Below are positions 23,239-32,138 of a DNA stretch of 64,000 nt, one piece after another. The stretch's first letter is position 1. Each line of letters begins with the position of its first letter. The notes beneath the pieces are model-generated. The model was not told the origin of the DNA. It saw only the letters and a list, made by a program, of their open reading frames with translations, and searched no databases. The DNA is from Streptomyces sp. RFCAC02. Lineage in GTDB: Bacteria > Actinomycetota > Actinomycetes > Streptomycetales > Streptomycetaceae. Position numbers and translations under genes: made by a program. The stretch covers positions 2,707,501-2,771,500 of the forward strand of contig NZ_SAUH01000001.1 in the NCBI RefSeq assembly GCF_004193175.1. The letters run 5' to 3'.

Positions 23239-24159
23239 CTACCAGGCCCGCGCGGCCTCCCGCAGCCGCTCCCGGACGCGGACCACGCAGGGATTGGCGC
23301 CGGCGCCGGGGCGCTCGGCGAGGTGCACCGTGTTGATGGGCGGCTCCGCCGGCTCGTGCAGCACGACGAGCCGGCCCGAGGCCAGCTCGTCCTCGCACAG
23401 GTAGCGCGGCACGACGGCACAGCCCGCGCCCGCCGCCACGGCCGACACCACGCCCCGCAGGTCGGGCACGGTCAGCGCGGCCCGCGCCGTGAGCCGCCTG
23501 CCGAACACCGTCCGCCAGTACCTGCGGGCGATCGGCAGGTCATCGGCGTACGTGACGAGGGGGACGGCGCGGACGGCGGCGCACACGTCCCCGTCCGCCG
23601 GGAGCGCCCACACCGGCGCGGCGACCAGCACGAACTCCTCGTCCGCGAGCGGCACGGAGACCAGGGCGCGGCCACGGACGCGCCGGGTGGAGATCACGAG
23701 GTCGTGGCGGCCGGCGCGCAGTTCGTCCAGCAGCGGGTCGGTCAGGCCGGTCGCCACGCGCAGCCGCAGGCCGCCGGCGACCAGGGGGGCGAGCGCGGGC
23801 AGCGCGCGGGTGCAGAGCAGCTCGGCGGGTCCCGCGAGGTACACGGGGACCGTACGGTCGTCCGCGCCGGGTCCCGTTCCCTCCAGCGCGACGAGGGCGT
23901 CGAGGGGGTCGGCCAGGCGGCCGGCCAGCTCGTGCGCGAACGCCGTCGGCTCGACGCCCCGCGCGGACCTGGTGAACAGCTCGCGTCCGGTGCGCCGCTC
24001 CAGCGCCCTGATCTGGGTCGTCACCGTCGGCTGGGAGAGGCCGAGCAGCGGGGCCGCCGCGGTGAGGGAGCCCGCGCGGTAGACGGCCAGGAAGGTGCGG
24101 AGCTGGTTGAGGTCGGTGTGCGGCGGGATCCCGGCGCCCCCGGTCGTCGGGTTCGTCAC
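23239..24159 (-). CDS. LysR family transcriptional regulator
   Basis: A 306-residue regulator with the LysR winged helix at about 16-75 (LNQLRTFLAVYRAGSLTAAA, LLGLSQPTVTTQIRALE) and a substrate-binding domain after residue 100. The GTG at 24157-24159 gives the common VTNPTTG start. It is divergent from a DJ-1/PfpI gene and an old yellow enzyme gene, which together look like an electrophile or oxidative-stress response. Two short palindromes in the gap are candidate sites. It converges tail-to-tail with the preceding LysR gene, 12 bp apart. Confidence 0.92.
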   Translation of the reverse strand: MTNPTTGGAGIPPHTDLNQLRTFLAVYRAGSLTAAAPLLGLSQPTVTTQIRALERRTGRELFTRSARGVEPTAFAHELAGRLADPLDALVALEGTGPGADDRTVPVYLAGPAELLCTRALPALAPLVAGGLRLRVATGLTDPLLDELRAGRHDLVISTRRVRGRALVSVPLADEEFVLVAAPVWALPADGDVCAAVRAVPLVTYADDLPIARRYWRTVFGRRLTARAALTVPDLRGVVSAVAAGAGCAVVPRYLCEDELASGRLVVLHEPAEPPINTVHLAERPGAGANPCVVRVRERLREAARAW

Positions 24160-24201
24160 ACCGCACAGGATAGGCACGGCCGCACCCGGGCGGTCATGCG
24201 A

Positions 24202-24226
24202 ATTCCTATGGAATGGATCGGCCGAT
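24202..24226. promoter_or_regulatory. Candidate LysR operator upstream of the DJ-1/OYE operon
   Basis: ATTCC-TAT-GGAAT (24202-24214) and the 10-bp palindrome ATCGGCCGAT (24217-24226) lie side by side in an AT-richer patch between the divergent LysR and DJ-1 genes. Position suggests LysR control. Confidence 0.5.
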
Positions 24227-24299
24227 GCATTGGTTTCCGGATGAGCCGCGGGTTTACCGTCGGGACCGCTCCACCGGCGGACCCTTCGAGGAGAGAGCA

Positions 24300-24995
24300 A
24301 TGGCCAGGATCCTTTTCGTGATGACCGGCGCCGACCACTGGACGCTGACCGACGGCACCCGGCACCCCACGGGTTTCTGGGCGGAGGAGGCCGTCGTGCC
24401 GCTGACGGCCCTCCGTGCCGCCGGGCACGCGGTGTCCGTCGCCACCCCCGGCGGCGTCGTGCCCCCCGTGGACCCGGCCAGCCTCGCGCCCGGCGCCGCG
24501 GGCGGCCCCGAGGAGGCCGGACGGCTGCGGCACACCGTGGAGACCGCGCCGGAGTTCCGGCGCCCCGTCGCCATCGCGCGGGTCCGCGTCGAGGACTACG
24601 ACGCGGTGTACGTGCCCGGCGGCCACAGCCCGATGGAGGACCTCGCCGCCGACGCCGACGCGGGCGCGCTGCTGACCCGCGCGCTGGACTCCGGCATGCC
24701 CGTCGCCGTCGTCTGCCACGGCCCGGCCGCCCTGCTCGCGGCCGTCAGGGCGGACGGCACGAACGCCTTCGCCGGCCACCGCGTCGCGGCGTTCACCAAC
24801 GAGGAGGAGCGGCAGGCCGGCAGCGCCGCCAAGGCCCCCTGGCTGCTCCAGGACCGGCTGGCGGAGGCCGGCCTGCGCGTCGAGACGGGCGAGCCCTGGG
24901 CGCCGCACGTCGTGACCGACAGGACCGTGCTCACCGGCCAGAACCCGGCGTCCTCCGCGCCGCTCGCCGCCGCGCTGGCCGAGCGGCTCGCCTGA
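24300..24995 (+). CDS. DJ-1/PfpI superfamily (Hsp31-like) protein
   Basis: A 231-residue type-1 glutamine-amidotransferase-like protein. The nucleophile elbow is VAVVCHGPAALL (Cys near residue 141). An upstream acid sits in YDAVYVPGGHSPMEDL, and the early HPTGFWAEE matches Hsp31-type members. These proteins act as glyoxalase III or deglycase-like enzymes against methylglyoxal, or as redox chaperones. The ATG at 24300 follows GAGGAGAGAG. It is 32 bp upstream of an old yellow enzyme gene in the same direction and divergent from a LysR gene, so it is probably the first gene of a reactive-electrophile operon. Confidence 0.9.
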   Translation: MARILFVMTGADHWTLTDGTRHPTGFWAEEAVVPLTALRAAGHAVSVATPGGVVPPVDPASLAPGAAGGPEEAGRLRHTVETAPEFRRPVAIARVRVEDYDAVYVPGGHSPMEDLAADADAGALLTRALDSGMPVAVVCHGPAALLAAVRADGTNAFAGHRVAAFTNEEERQAGSAAKAPWLLQDRLAEAGLRVETGEPWAPHVVTDRTVLTGQNPASSAPLAAALAERLA

Positions 24996-25027
24996 CCCCC
25001 ACCCCCGCACCACCGAGGAGAGATCCC

Positions 25028-26125
25028 GTGTCCACCAGCCTCTTCACACCCCTGACCCTGCGCGGAGTCACCCTCCCGAACCGGGTGTGGATGGCGCCGA
25101 TGTGCCAGTACAGCGCGCCCGCCGACGGCCCCGCCACCGGCACCCCCACCGACTGGCACGTCCAGCACTACGGCGCCCGCGCCGTCGGCGGTCCGGGGCT
25201 GATCCTGGTGGAGGCCACGGGCGTGTCCCCCGAGGGCCGCATCACGCCGTGGGACCTCGGCATCTGGAACGACGCCCAGGCCGAGGGGCACCGCCGGCTC
25301 ACGGCCTTCTTCCGCGAGCAGGGCGTCGTCCCCGGCGTCCAGCTCGCGCACGCGGGCCGCAAGGCCAGCACCGACAAGGAGTTCCTCGGCGGGCGGCCGC
25401 TTCCGGCCGGCGAGCGCGGCTGGGAGCCCGTCGCGCCGAGCGCCGTGCCGTTCGACGAGGGGAAGCCCGTCCCGCAGGCCCTGACGGAGGACGGCATACG
25501 CCGCGTCGTGGACGACTTCGCGCGGGCCGCGCGCCGCGCCGTCGCCGCCGGGTACGAGGTCATCGAGGTCCACGCCGCCCACGGCTACCTGCTGCACGAG
25601 TTCCTCTCCCCCGTCTCCAACGACCGCGCGGACGCGTACGGCGGCTCGTTCGGGAACCGTGCCCGTCTCGCCGTCGAGGTCGCCGACGCCGTACGGGCCG
25701 CCGTCCCGGAGGACACGCCCGTGTTCTTCCGCGTGTCGGCCACCGACTGGATCGAGCCGGACGGCTGGACGGCGGACGACACCGTGCGCCTCGCCGCCCT
25801 CCTCGCGGAGCACGGCGCGGACCTGATCCACGTCTCCACCGGCGGCAACCTGCCGGCGGCCCGCATCCCGTCCGGGCCGGGCTACCAGGTGCCGTTCGCC
25901 GAGCGGGTGCGCCGCGAGGCCGGCGTGCCGACCGCCGCCGTCGGCCTGATCACCGACCCGGAGCAGGCGGCGAAGATCCTCGCGAACGGCGAGGCCGACG
26001 CCGTGGCGCTGGGCCGCGAGCTGCTGCTCGACCCGTACTGGCCGCGCCGGGCCGCCCGCACGCTCGGCGTGGAGCACCCCCTCCCCCTCCAGTACGAGCG
26101 CGCGGAGCGCCGCCGGCGGTCCTGA
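25028..26125 (+). CDS. NADH:flavin oxidoreductase, old yellow enzyme (YqjM-like)
   Basis: A 365-residue FMN-dependent TIM-barrel ene-reductase. The start LFTPLTLRGVTLPNRVWMAP and APMCQYSA are typical of class III (YqjM) enzymes, including the conserved cysteine. Substrate-binding VHAAHGYLLHEFLSPVSNDR and the FMN-phosphate region AVALGRELLLDPYWP are intact. The enzyme reduces activated C=C bonds in enals, enones and quinones with NAD(P)H. It is the second gene of the DJ-1/OYE pair with GAGGAGAGAT as ribosome site. The context suggests detoxification of electrophiles under LysR control. Confidence 0.95.
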   Translation: MSTSLFTPLTLRGVTLPNRVWMAPMCQYSAPADGPATGTPTDWHVQHYGARAVGGPGLILVEATGVSPEGRITPWDLGIWNDAQAEGHRRLTAFFREQGVVPGVQLAHAGRKASTDKEFLGGRPLPAGERGWEPVAPSAVPFDEGKPVPQALTEDGIRRVVDDFARAARRAVAAGYEVIEVHAAHGYLLHEFLSPVSNDRADAYGGSFGNRARLAVEVADAVRAAVPEDTPVFFRVSATDWIEPDGWTADDTVRLAALLAEHGADLIHVSTGGNLPAARIPSGPGYQVPFAERVRREAGVPTAAVGLITDPEQAAKILANGEADAVALGRELLLDPYWPRRAARTLGVEHPLPLQYERAERRRRS

Positions 26126-26142
26126 CCCCTGTGCGGCATGGC

Positions 26143-26159
26143 GCAAGCAGGTTGCTTGC
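26143..26159. promoter_or_regulatory. Perfect inverted repeat upstream of the XRE regulator
   Basis: GCAAGCA and TGCTTGC flank GGT, a 17-bp dyad 33 bp before the start codon. The following TTGCTTGCAATAGTTAGC may include the promoter. Autoregulation by the XRE protein is likely. Confidence 0.55.
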
Positions 26160-26191
26160 AATAGTTAGCGACCTGGGGCACCCTGGGGAGC

Positions 26192-26554
26192 ATGGCTTCA
26201 CTCGGAGTGGGGGATCTCGGCGCGTTCCTGCGCGAGCAGCGGCGGCAGGCGAAACTGTCGCTCCGGCAGCTCGCCGAGGCGGCTGGCGTCTCCAACCCGT
26301 ACCTGAGCCAGATCGAACGCGGGCTGCGCAGGCCCAGCGCGGAGATCCTCCAGCAGATCGCCAAGGGGCTGCGGATCTCCGCGGAGACGCTGTACGTCCA
26401 GGCCGGGATCCTCGACGAGCGTGTGCAGGAGCCCGCGGCCGGGCAGCCGCCGACCGGAGTGCGGGAAGCGGTCCTGGCCGATTCCGGTCTCACCGATCAG
26501 CAGAAGCAGGCACTGCTCCAGATCTACGAATCGTTCCGCAAGGAGAACCGCTGA
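26192..26554 (+). CDS. XRE family helix-turn-helix regulator
   Basis: A 120-residue DNA-binding protein. The HTH (about 8-65) reads FLREQRRQAKLSLRQLAEAA, then GVSNPYLSQIERGLRRPSAE. The C-terminal part (about 85-118) is helical and ends QKQALLQIYESFRKENR. The protein is of a type found in most streptomycetes, usually next to an HbhA-like gene, as here: its TGA overlaps the next ATG (TGATG). A perfect dyad lies in its promoter. No enzyme partner is apparent, so it probably regulates its own operon. Confidence 0.9.
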   Translation: MASLGVGDLGAFLREQRRQAKLSLRQLAEAAGVSNPYLSQIERGLRRPSAEILQQIAKGLRISAETLYVQAGILDERVQEPAAGQPPTGVREAVLADSGLTDQQKQALLQIYESFRKENR

Positions 26555-27033
26555 TGGCCCTCACCGACGACCTCCGCAAGTCCCTGGCCGACGCCACGCC
26601 GCTGTACGTGGCCGCCGGCACGGCCGACCTGGCCGCGCAGAAGCTGCGCGAGCTGCCCGCCGCGTTCGAGCGGCTGCGCGCCGAGGCCCCCGAGCGGCTG
26701 CCGAAGCTGCGCGAGCAGGCGCAGGCGGTCGCGATGCAGGGCGTCGGCATCGCCCTGGAGTACGCGGTCAAGGCGCGCGAGGCGTACGACGGCCTCGCCG
26801 AGCGCGGCCGCACCGTCGTGGAGCGGCGCCGTGCCGACGAGGCCGCTGCCGGGGACGACGTCCGGGTCGAGCGCACCGAGCCCGTCACCGAGCCGGTCAC
26901 CGAACCCGTGACCGAGCCCGTCACCGAGCCCGCCGCCGAGGCGGCGCCGGACGCCGGGGAGAAGGCGGCGCCCAAGCCCCGGCGCACCGCGGCCCGCAGG
27001 ACCGCCCCGAAGAAGACGCCGCCGCAGGCGTGA
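26554..27033 (+). CDS. HbhA-like helical protein with Thr-Glu-Pro-Val repeats
   Basis: A 159-residue protein resembling the short streptomycete relatives of mycobacterial heparin-binding haemagglutinin. It starts ALTDDLRKSLADATPLYVAA, followed by alpha-helical heptads (about 25-90, AAFERLRAEAPERLPKLREQ) likely to form a coiled coil. It then has four TEPV units plus TEPA and ends in a lysine/arginine/alanine/proline tail (PKPRRTAARRTAPKKTPP). No signal peptide or membrane helix is visible. In the family the basic tail binds polyanions; in streptomycetes the role is not established. It is translationally coupled to the XRE gene. Confidence 0.75.
   Translation: MALTDDLRKSLADATPLYVAAGTADLAAQKLRELPAAFERLRAEAPERLPKLREQAQAVAMQGVGIALEYAVKAREAYDGLAERGRTVVERRRADEAAAGDDVRVERTEPVTEPVTEPVTEPVTEPAAEAAPDAGEKAAPKPRRTAARRTAPKKTPPQA
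26875..26934 (+). repeat. Five tandem 12-bp units coding Thr-Glu-Pro-Val/Ala
   Basis: ACCGAGCCCGTC and close variants repeat five times without gaps inside the HbhA-like gene. Each unit is four codons, so copy-number change keeps frame. Third-base differences show the array is not brand new. Confidence 0.8.
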
Positions 27034-27051
27034 CCGCGCCGTCCCCGGGTA

Positions 27052-27097
27052 CCGGCCGGTAGCGCTCACTACGCCGGGCGCCTCCCGGCCGGTAGCG
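27052..27097. repeat. 13-bp direct repeat, possibly duplicated promoter
   Basis: CCGGCCGGTAGCG occurs at 27052-27064 and again at 27085-27097 in the 106-bp gap before the DUF2516 gene. Both copies end in TAGCG, which could be part of a -10 element, so two promoters or two operator half-sites are possible. Confidence 0.5.
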
Positions 27098-27139
27098 TGG
27101 AGGGGACGACGACAGGTCGATCGACATGGTGGTGACGGA

Positions 27140-27484
27140 ATGCTTCTGCCCGACCTCGGCTCCCCGGTGGGCTGGATCTTCGCGGCCCTGCTCCTGATGA
27201 GCGTCTACGCGCTGGTGCACGCGCTGTTCCAGCGCGAGGACGCCTTCCGCGCCGCCGACAAGCAGACGAAGCCGTTCTGGCTGCTGATCCTCGGCATCGC
27301 GGTCGCGGTGCAGTTCTTCCTGGCCATGCTCGTGCTGATCCTCGCCGCGACGGTCGCGACGATCGTCTACCTGGTCGACGTGCGGCCGGCCGTGCGCTCC
27401 GTCACCGGGGGCCGCGGCGGGCGCGGCGGCGGGGGCTGGAGCAGCAGCGACGGCCCGTACGGCCCGTACAACGGCAACCGCTGA
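27140..27484 (+). CDS. DUF2516 family membrane protein
   Basis: A 114-residue protein with two membrane helices (about 10-32, SPVGWIFAALLLMSVYALVH; and about 45-78, FWLLILGIAVAVQFFLAMLV with IVYLVDVRPAV). A glycine-rich, tyrosine-containing cytoplasmic tail ends GPYGPYNGNR. This matches the DUF2516 family of actinobacterial small membrane proteins of unknown function. It follows the HbhA-like gene after a gap with a 13-bp direct repeat. The start is ATG 27140; GGTGGTGACGG upstream is a weak ribosome site. Confidence 0.9.
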   Translation: MLLPDLGSPVGWIFAALLLMSVYALVHALFQREDAFRAADKQTKPFWLLILGIAVAVQFFLAMLVLILAATVATIVYLVDVRPAVRSVTGGRGGRGGGGWSSSDGPYGPYNGNR

Positions 27485-27603
27485 CCCCACCGCGGGGGGC
27501 GCGACGGATGAGAAAAACCCCACGCATCCAGGGTTAGCCGTGGCCGGAATCTGCCCGTAGCATCAGCGGGGACACCCGCTTGATGAACGCCAGAGGAAAA
27601 GTA

Positions 27604-28224
27604 GTGCGCTTTCGCCTGACCCCACGGGAGACGAGCTTCTACGCACTGTTCGCCACGGCGGCCGACAACGTGCTGAGCGGTTCCAAGCTGCTCATGGAGC
27701 TCCTGGGCGCCGAGCCCGCTACGCGCGTCGAGATCGCGGACCGCATGCGTGCCGCCGAGCACGCGGGCGACGACGCCACGCACGCGATCTTCCACCAGCT
27801 CAACTCCAGCTTCATCACCCCGTTCGACCGCGAGGACATCTACCGCCTGGCCTCGCGCCTCGACGACATCATGGACTTCATGGAGGAGGCCGTCGACCTC
27901 GTCGTGCTGTACGAGATCGACGAGCTCCCCAAGGGCGTCGAGCAGCAGATCGAGGTCCTGGGCAGGGCCGCCGAGCTGACCGCCGAGGCCATGCCGAACC
28001 TCCGCACCATGGAGCGGCTGAACGAGTACTGGATCGAGGTCAACCGGCTGGAGAACCAGGCCGACCAGATCCACCGCCGCCTTCTCGCCCACCTCTTCAA
28101 CGGCAATTACGGGCCGATGGAGGTCATGAAGCTCAAGCAGATCGTCGACGTGCTGGAGGAGGCCGCGGACGCGTTCGAGGCCGTCGCCAACACGGTGGAG
28201 ACGATCGTCGTCAAGGAGTCCTGA
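27604..28224 (+). CDS. DUF47 family PhoU-like accessory protein of Pit phosphate transport
   Basis: A 206-residue all-helical protein of the DUF47/TIGR00153 family. It starts VRFRLTPRETSFYALFATAA, contains EHAGDDATHAIFHQLNSSF and IYRLASRLDDIMDFMEEAVD with the acidic metal-binding pattern of PhoU proteins, and ends AVANTVETIVVKES. Such proteins sit beside Pit transporters and are thought to modulate them. It is seven bases upstream of the Pit gene. The GTG at 27604 follows AGAGGAAAA and fits the family start; eight more codons upstream are unlikely. No clear PHO box was seen before it. Confidence 0.92.
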   Translation: MRFRLTPRETSFYALFATAADNVLSGSKLLMELLGAEPATRVEIADRMRAAEHAGDDATHAIFHQLNSSFITPFDREDIYRLASRLDDIMDFMEEAVDLVVLYEIDELPKGVEQQIEVLGRAAELTAEAMPNLRTMERLNEYWIEVNRLENQADQIHRRLLAHLFNGNYGPMEVMKLKQIVDVLEEAADAFEAVANTVETIVVKES

Positions 28225-28231
28225 GCCGGCC

Positions 28232-29230
28232 GTGGACACGCTCGCCCTCATCGTGGTGGTCGGCACCGCCCTCTTCTTCACCTACACCAACGGCTTCCAC
28301 GACTCCGCGAACGCCATCGCGACCTCGATCTCCACCCGCGCCCTGACGCCGCGCGTCGCGCTCGGCATGGCGGCCGTGATGAACCTCGCCGGCGCCTTCC
28401 TCGGCAGCGGCGTCGCCAAGACGGTCAGCGAGGGGATCATCGACACCCCGACCGGCGACCGGGGCATGACGATCCTGTTCGCCGCGCTGCTCGGCGCCAC
28501 CGCGTGGAACCTCATCTCCTGGTACTACGGTCTACCCTCGTCGTCGTCGCACGCCCTGTTCGGCGGCATGATCGGCGCGGCGCTCGCGGGCAGCTCAGCC
28601 GTGCACTGGGGCGGCGTGTTCAGCAAGATCGTCATACCGATGTTCGTGTCGCCGGTCATCGGACTGCTGCTCGGCTACCTGGTGATGGTCGGCATCCTGT
28701 GGCTCTTCCGCCGCGCCAACCCGCACCGCGCCCAGCGCGGGTTCCGGATGGCGCAGACGGTGTCCGCGGCGGGCATGGCCCTCGGCCACGGCCTGCAGGA
28801 CGCGCAGAAGGCGATGGGCATCGTCGTGATGGCCCTCGTCATCGCCGACGTGGAGGACGAGAGCGACGCCATCCCCGTCTGGGTGAAGCTGTCGTGCGCC
28901 GCGATGCTGTCGCTCGGCACGTACGCGGGCGGCTGGCGCATCATGCGGACGCTGGGCCGCCGCATCATCGAGCTGGACCCGCCGCGCGGTTTCGCCGCCG
29001 AGACGACCGCGGCCTCCGTCCTCTACTCGGCCTCCTACGTCTTCAACGCCCCGGTCTCCACGACCCACGTGATCACCTCGGCGATCATGGGCGCGGGCGC
29101 CACCCGCCGGATCAGCGCGGTGCGGTGGGGCGTCGCGAAAAGCATCGTGGCGGGCTGGTTCATCACGATGCCGGCGGCCGGCGCCGTGGCGGCGCTGTGC
29201 TACTGGGTGGTGCACTTCTTCACCCACTGA
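28232..29230 (+). CDS. Low-affinity inorganic phosphate transporter, Pit family
   Basis: A 332-residue membrane protein with about ten hydrophobic segments. It has the PiT family repeats: YTNGFHDSANAIATSISTRA (about 18-37) in the first half, and GHGLQDAQKAMGI and APVSTTHVITSAIMGAG in the second half. Pit proteins import metal-phosphate by proton or cation symport when phosphate is plentiful. The GTG start is seven bases after the DUF47 stop, so they are one operon. The high-affinity pst operon lies 1 kb away on the other strand, separated by an aldo/keto reductase gene. Confidence 0.95.
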   Translation: MDTLALIVVVGTALFFTYTNGFHDSANAIATSISTRALTPRVALGMAAVMNLAGAFLGSGVAKTVSEGIIDTPTGDRGMTILFAALLGATAWNLISWYYGLPSSSSHALFGGMIGAALAGSSAVHWGGVFSKIVIPMFVSPVIGLLLGYLVMVGILWLFRRANPHRAQRGFRMAQTVSAAGMALGHGLQDAQKAMGIVVMALVIADVEDESDAIPVWVKLSCAAMLSLGTYAGGWRIMRTLGRRIIELDPPRGFAAETTAASVLYSASYVFNAPVSTTHVITSAIMGAGATRRISAVRWGVAKSIVAGWFITMPAAGAVAALCYWVVHFFTH

Positions 29231-29293
29231 CCGCGGCCGGCCGGCCGGCGGCGGCCGGGCCGCCGGACGGACGCGCGGGGCCGTGCCCACGGG

Positions 29294-30187
29294 TCAGGCC
29301 GCGTCGTCCGGGGTGGTGTTCTCCGTCGCCGCCGCCAGTGCGGTGAACTCGTCGTCGGTCAGTTCGACGGTGGCTGCCGCCGCGTTCTCCTCCAGGTGGG
29401 CCACCGACGACGTGCCGGGGATGGGGAGGACGACCGGGGAGCGCCGCAGCAGCCACGCCAGGGCGAGCTGGGACGGCGCGACGCCGCGGTCGGCGGCGAT
29501 GCGCGTCAGCGGGCTGTCGCCGGCGGCCAGGGCGCCCGTCGCGAGCGGGAACCACGGGATGAACGCGATGCCGTGTGCCTCGGCGTACTCGAGCACGTCC
29601 TCGTCGGACCGGTCGGCGAGGTTGTAGAGGTTCTGGACGGACACGATCGGGGCCGTGCGCCGCGCCTCCTCGAGCTGCGCCACGGTGACCTGGCTCAGGC
29701 CGAGGTGGCGGATCTTGCCCTGGTCGCGGAGTTCGGCGAGGGTGCCGACCTGGTCGGCGAGCGGCACCCGCGGGTCGACGCGGTGGAGCTGCAGCAGGTC
29801 GATGCGCTCGACGCCGAGGTGGCGGAGGTTCAGCTCGACCTGCTGTCGCAGGTACTCCGGGCGGCCGAGCGGCACCCAGACGTCGGGACCCGGGCGGGTG
29901 TGGCCGACCTTCGTGGCGATGACCAGGTCGTCGTCGTAGGGGTGGAGCGCCTCGCGCAGCAGCAGGTCGGCGGTGAAGGGGCCGTACGCGTCGGCCGTGT
30001 CGATGAAGGTGATGCCGAGGTCGCGGGTGCGGCGCAGCACGCGCAGGGCCTCGGCCGGGTCGGCCGGGTCGCCCCAGACGCCCGGGCCGGTGAGCTGCAT
30101 GGTGCCGTAGCCGAGGCGGGTGACCTCCAGGTCGCCCCCGATCCGGAAGGTGCCGGACGCGGCGGCCGTTCGCTCGTTTCGTGCCAT
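29294..30187 (-). CDS. Aldo/keto reductase
   Basis: A 297-residue TIM-barrel NADPH-dependent oxidoreductase. The catalytic tetrad is visible: Asp in FIDTADAYG with Tyr at YG (about 55-60), Lys in [12 protein letters not shown] (about 87), and His in LLQLHRVDP (about 120). The C-terminal cofactor loop [14 protein letters not shown] is intact. The closest look is to the bacterial YdhF/pyridoxal-reductase-like AKRs. The substrate is not predictable. It lies between the pit and pst operons, downstream of pstB on the same strand but behind a small hairpin. Confidence 0.93.
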   Translation of the reverse strand: MARNERTAAASGTFRIGGDLEVTRLGYGTMQLTGPGVWGDPADPAEALRVLRRTRDLGITFIDTADAYGPFTADLLLREALHPYDDDLVIATKVGHTRPGPDVWVPLGRPEYLRQQVELNLRHLGVERIDLLQLHRVDPRVPLADQVGTLAELRDQGKIRHLGLSQVTVAQLEEARRTAPIVSVQNLYNLADRSDEDVLEYAEAHGIAFIPWFPLATGALAAGDSPLTRIAADRGVAPSQLALAWLLRRSPVVLPIPGTSSVAHLEENAAAATVELTDDEFTALAAATENTTPDDAA

Positions 30188-30231
30188 GACGTGATCATCC
30201 CTCGCTGGACTGGGCGGTTCCCGGTGATCAT

Positions 30232-30248
30232 GCCCGGTGCGGCCGGGC
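30232..30248 (-). terminator. Possible terminator of the pst operon
   Basis: GCCCGG and CCGGGC with a 5-nt loop, about 40 bp beyond the pstB stop codon on the minus strand and before the aldo/keto reductase gene. The stem is short. Confidence 0.35.
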
Positions 30249-30286
30249 GCGGGCCGCCGCCGCGCGACGGTGTGGCGGAGCGCCGG

Positions 30287-31066
30287 TCACCCGAAGCGTC
30301 CGGAGATGTAGTCCTCGGTGGCCTGGACGGACGGGTTGCTGAAGATCTTGTGCGTGTCGCCGACCTCGACGAGGCGGCCCGGCTGCCCGACGCCGGACAG
30401 GTTGAAGAACGCCGTGCGGTCCGAGACGCGGGCGGCCTGCTGCATGTTGTGGGTGACGATGACGATCGTGTAGCGCTTCTTGAGCTGCCCGATCAGGTCC
30501 TCGATGGCGAGTGTCGAGATGGGGTCGAGCGCCGAGCACGGCTCGTCCATCAGCAGCACCTCCGGTTCGACGGCCGTCGCGCGGGCGATGCACAGCCGCT
30601 GCTGCTGGCCGCCGGACAGGCCGGCGCCCGGCCGGTGCAGGCGGTCCTTCACCTCGTCCCACAGGTGGGCGGCACGGAGGTTCCGCTCGACGACGGCGTC
30701 GAGCTCCGCCCTGCGGACGCGCCGTCCGCTCAGCCGCGGGCCGGCCGCCACGTTGTCGTAGATCGACATGGTGGGGAACGGGTTCGGCCGCTGGAAGACC
30801 ATGCCGACGGTGCGCCGCACGGCCACCGGGTCGACGCCGGGGCCGTACAGGTCCTCGTTGTCGAGGAGGACGGTGCCCTCGACGCGGCCGCCGGGCGTGA
30901 CCTCGTGCATGCGGTTCAGCGTCCGCAGGAACGTGGACTTGCCGCAGCCGGACGGGCCGATGAACGCCGTGACGGCCCCCGGCTCGACGTGCAGGCTGAT
31001 GTCCTCGATCGCCGCGTGCGCGCCGTAGTACGCGGTCAGTCCGCCGACGTCGATGCGTTTGGCCAT
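30287..31066 (-). CDS. pstB: Phosphate ABC transporter ATP-binding protein
   Basis: A 259-residue ABC ATPase. Walker A is [10 protein letters not shown] (about 36-45), the signature [14 protein letters not shown] (about 148-161), Walker [14 protein letters not shown], and the switch histidine is in [13 protein letters not shown]. The PstB-specific N-terminus [20 protein letters not shown] is present. It powers high-affinity phosphate uptake at the inner face of the membrane with PstA and PstC. It is the last gene of the pstSCAB operon, 40 bp after pstA with GAGGAAGT as ribosome site. Transcription should be phosphate-starvation induced through the PHO box before pstS. Confidence 0.97.
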   Translation of the reverse strand: MAKRIDVGGLTAYYGAHAAIEDISLHVEPGAVTAFIGPSGCGKSTFLRTLNRMHEVTPGGRVEGTVLLDNEDLYGPGVDPVAVRRTVGMVFQRPNPFPTMSIYDNVAAGPRLSGRRVRRAELDAVVERNLRAAHLWDEVKDRLHRPGAGLSGGQQQRLCIARATAVEPEVLLMDEPCSALDPISTLAIEDLIGQLKKRYTIVIVTHNMQQAARVSDRTAFFNLSGVGQPGRLVEVGDTHKIFSNPSVQATEDYISGRFG

Positions 31067-31106
31067 GATCGGGTGACTTCCTCCTCGGTTCCGTCCCGGC
31101 GGCGGC

Positions 31107-32138
31107 TCAGCGGCCGGACGACGGGGCCTTCCAGCGGGCCACGGCGCGGGCCGCCAGGTTCAGCAGCATGACGAAGGCGATCAGCACGAGCGCCGCGGCC
31201 CACGCACGGTCGTACGCGGGCTCCGTGCCGAACGACCACTGCTCGTACACGTACAGCGGCAGCGACGACTGGGCGCCGTCGAACACGTTCGCGTTGATCA
31301 TGCCGGTGCCGAAGACGAGCAGGATGATCGGCGCCGTCTCCCCCGCGATCCGCGCGAGCGCCAGCATCACCCCGGTCGCGATGCCGCCGACGGCGGTCGG
31401 CAGCACGATCCGCAGGATCACGCGCCACTTCGGCACGCCCAGCGCGAGCGCCGCCTCCCGCAGCTCGGCCGGGACGAGCTTCAGCATCTCCTCGGTGGAC
31501 CGCACGACGATCGGCAGCATGAGGATCGCCAGGGCGAACGCGCCGGCCAGCCCCGAGTAGCCGAAGCCGAGCATCATGATCCACAGGCTGAGGACGAACA
31601 GGCCGGCCACGATCGACGGGATGCCCGTCATGACGTCCACGAAGAACGTGATCGCCGTCCGCAGCCGGCCGCGCCCGTACTCCACGAGGTAGACCGCCGT
31701 CAGGAGACCGAGGGGCAGCGCCAGCACCGAGGCGATCAGGACCTGCTCCAGCGTGCCCAGCGCGGCGTGGTAGATGCCGCCGCCCGGCTGCCAGGACAGG
31801 ACGCCGTTCATCGAGTGGGTGAGGAAGTACCAGTCGACGCCTGGCAGGCCGCGCCCGACGGTCTCCCACAGCAGGGACAGCAGCGGCAGCAGCGCGACGA
31901 TGAAGCAGGCCCACACGGCGAGGGCCGCCAGCCGGTCCACGGCACGCCGCCTGCCCTCGACCCGCGCGGTGAGCGCGAACGTGGCGGTGACGAAGACGGC
32001 GGCCGCGATCACGCCCCACTGCGCGTGGCTGCGCAGCCCGGCGAGCACGCCCGCGAGGGCGCCGACGGCGACGGAACCGGTCAGCAGGGCGGCGGGCGTC
32101 CAGCGCGGCAGCCGGGGCGGACGGAGGGTGCCGGTCAC
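31107..32138 (-). CDS. pstA: Phosphate ABC transporter permease PstA
   Basis: A 343-residue permease. The N-terminus carries two extra hydrophobic segments (about 15-60). The six-helix permease core follows with the EAA-like loop [20 protein letters not shown] (about 229-248), and [17 protein letters not shown] and [17 protein letters not shown] are characteristic of PstA. The GTG start (32136-32138) overlaps the pstC stop in GTGA, so translation is coupled. It forms the membrane channel with PstC. The N-terminal extension is longer than in enterobacterial PstA but common in actinobacteria. Confidence 0.96.
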   Translation of the reverse strand: MTGTLRPPRLPRWTPAALLTGSVAVGALAGVLAGLRSHAQWGVIAAAVFVTATFALTARVEGRRRAVDRLAALAVWACFIVALLPLLSLLWETVGRGLPGVDWYFLTHSMNGVLSWQPGGGIYHAALGTLEQVLIASVLALPLGLLTAVYLVEYGRGRLRTAITFFVDVMTGIPSIVAGLFVLSLWIMMLGFGYSGLAGAFALAILMLPIVVRSTEEMLKLVPAELREAALALGVPKWRVILRIVLPTAVGGIATGVMLALARIAGETAPIILLVFGTGMINANVFDGAQSSLPLYVYEQWSFGTEPAYDRAWAAALVLIAFVMLLNLAARAVARWKAPSSGR

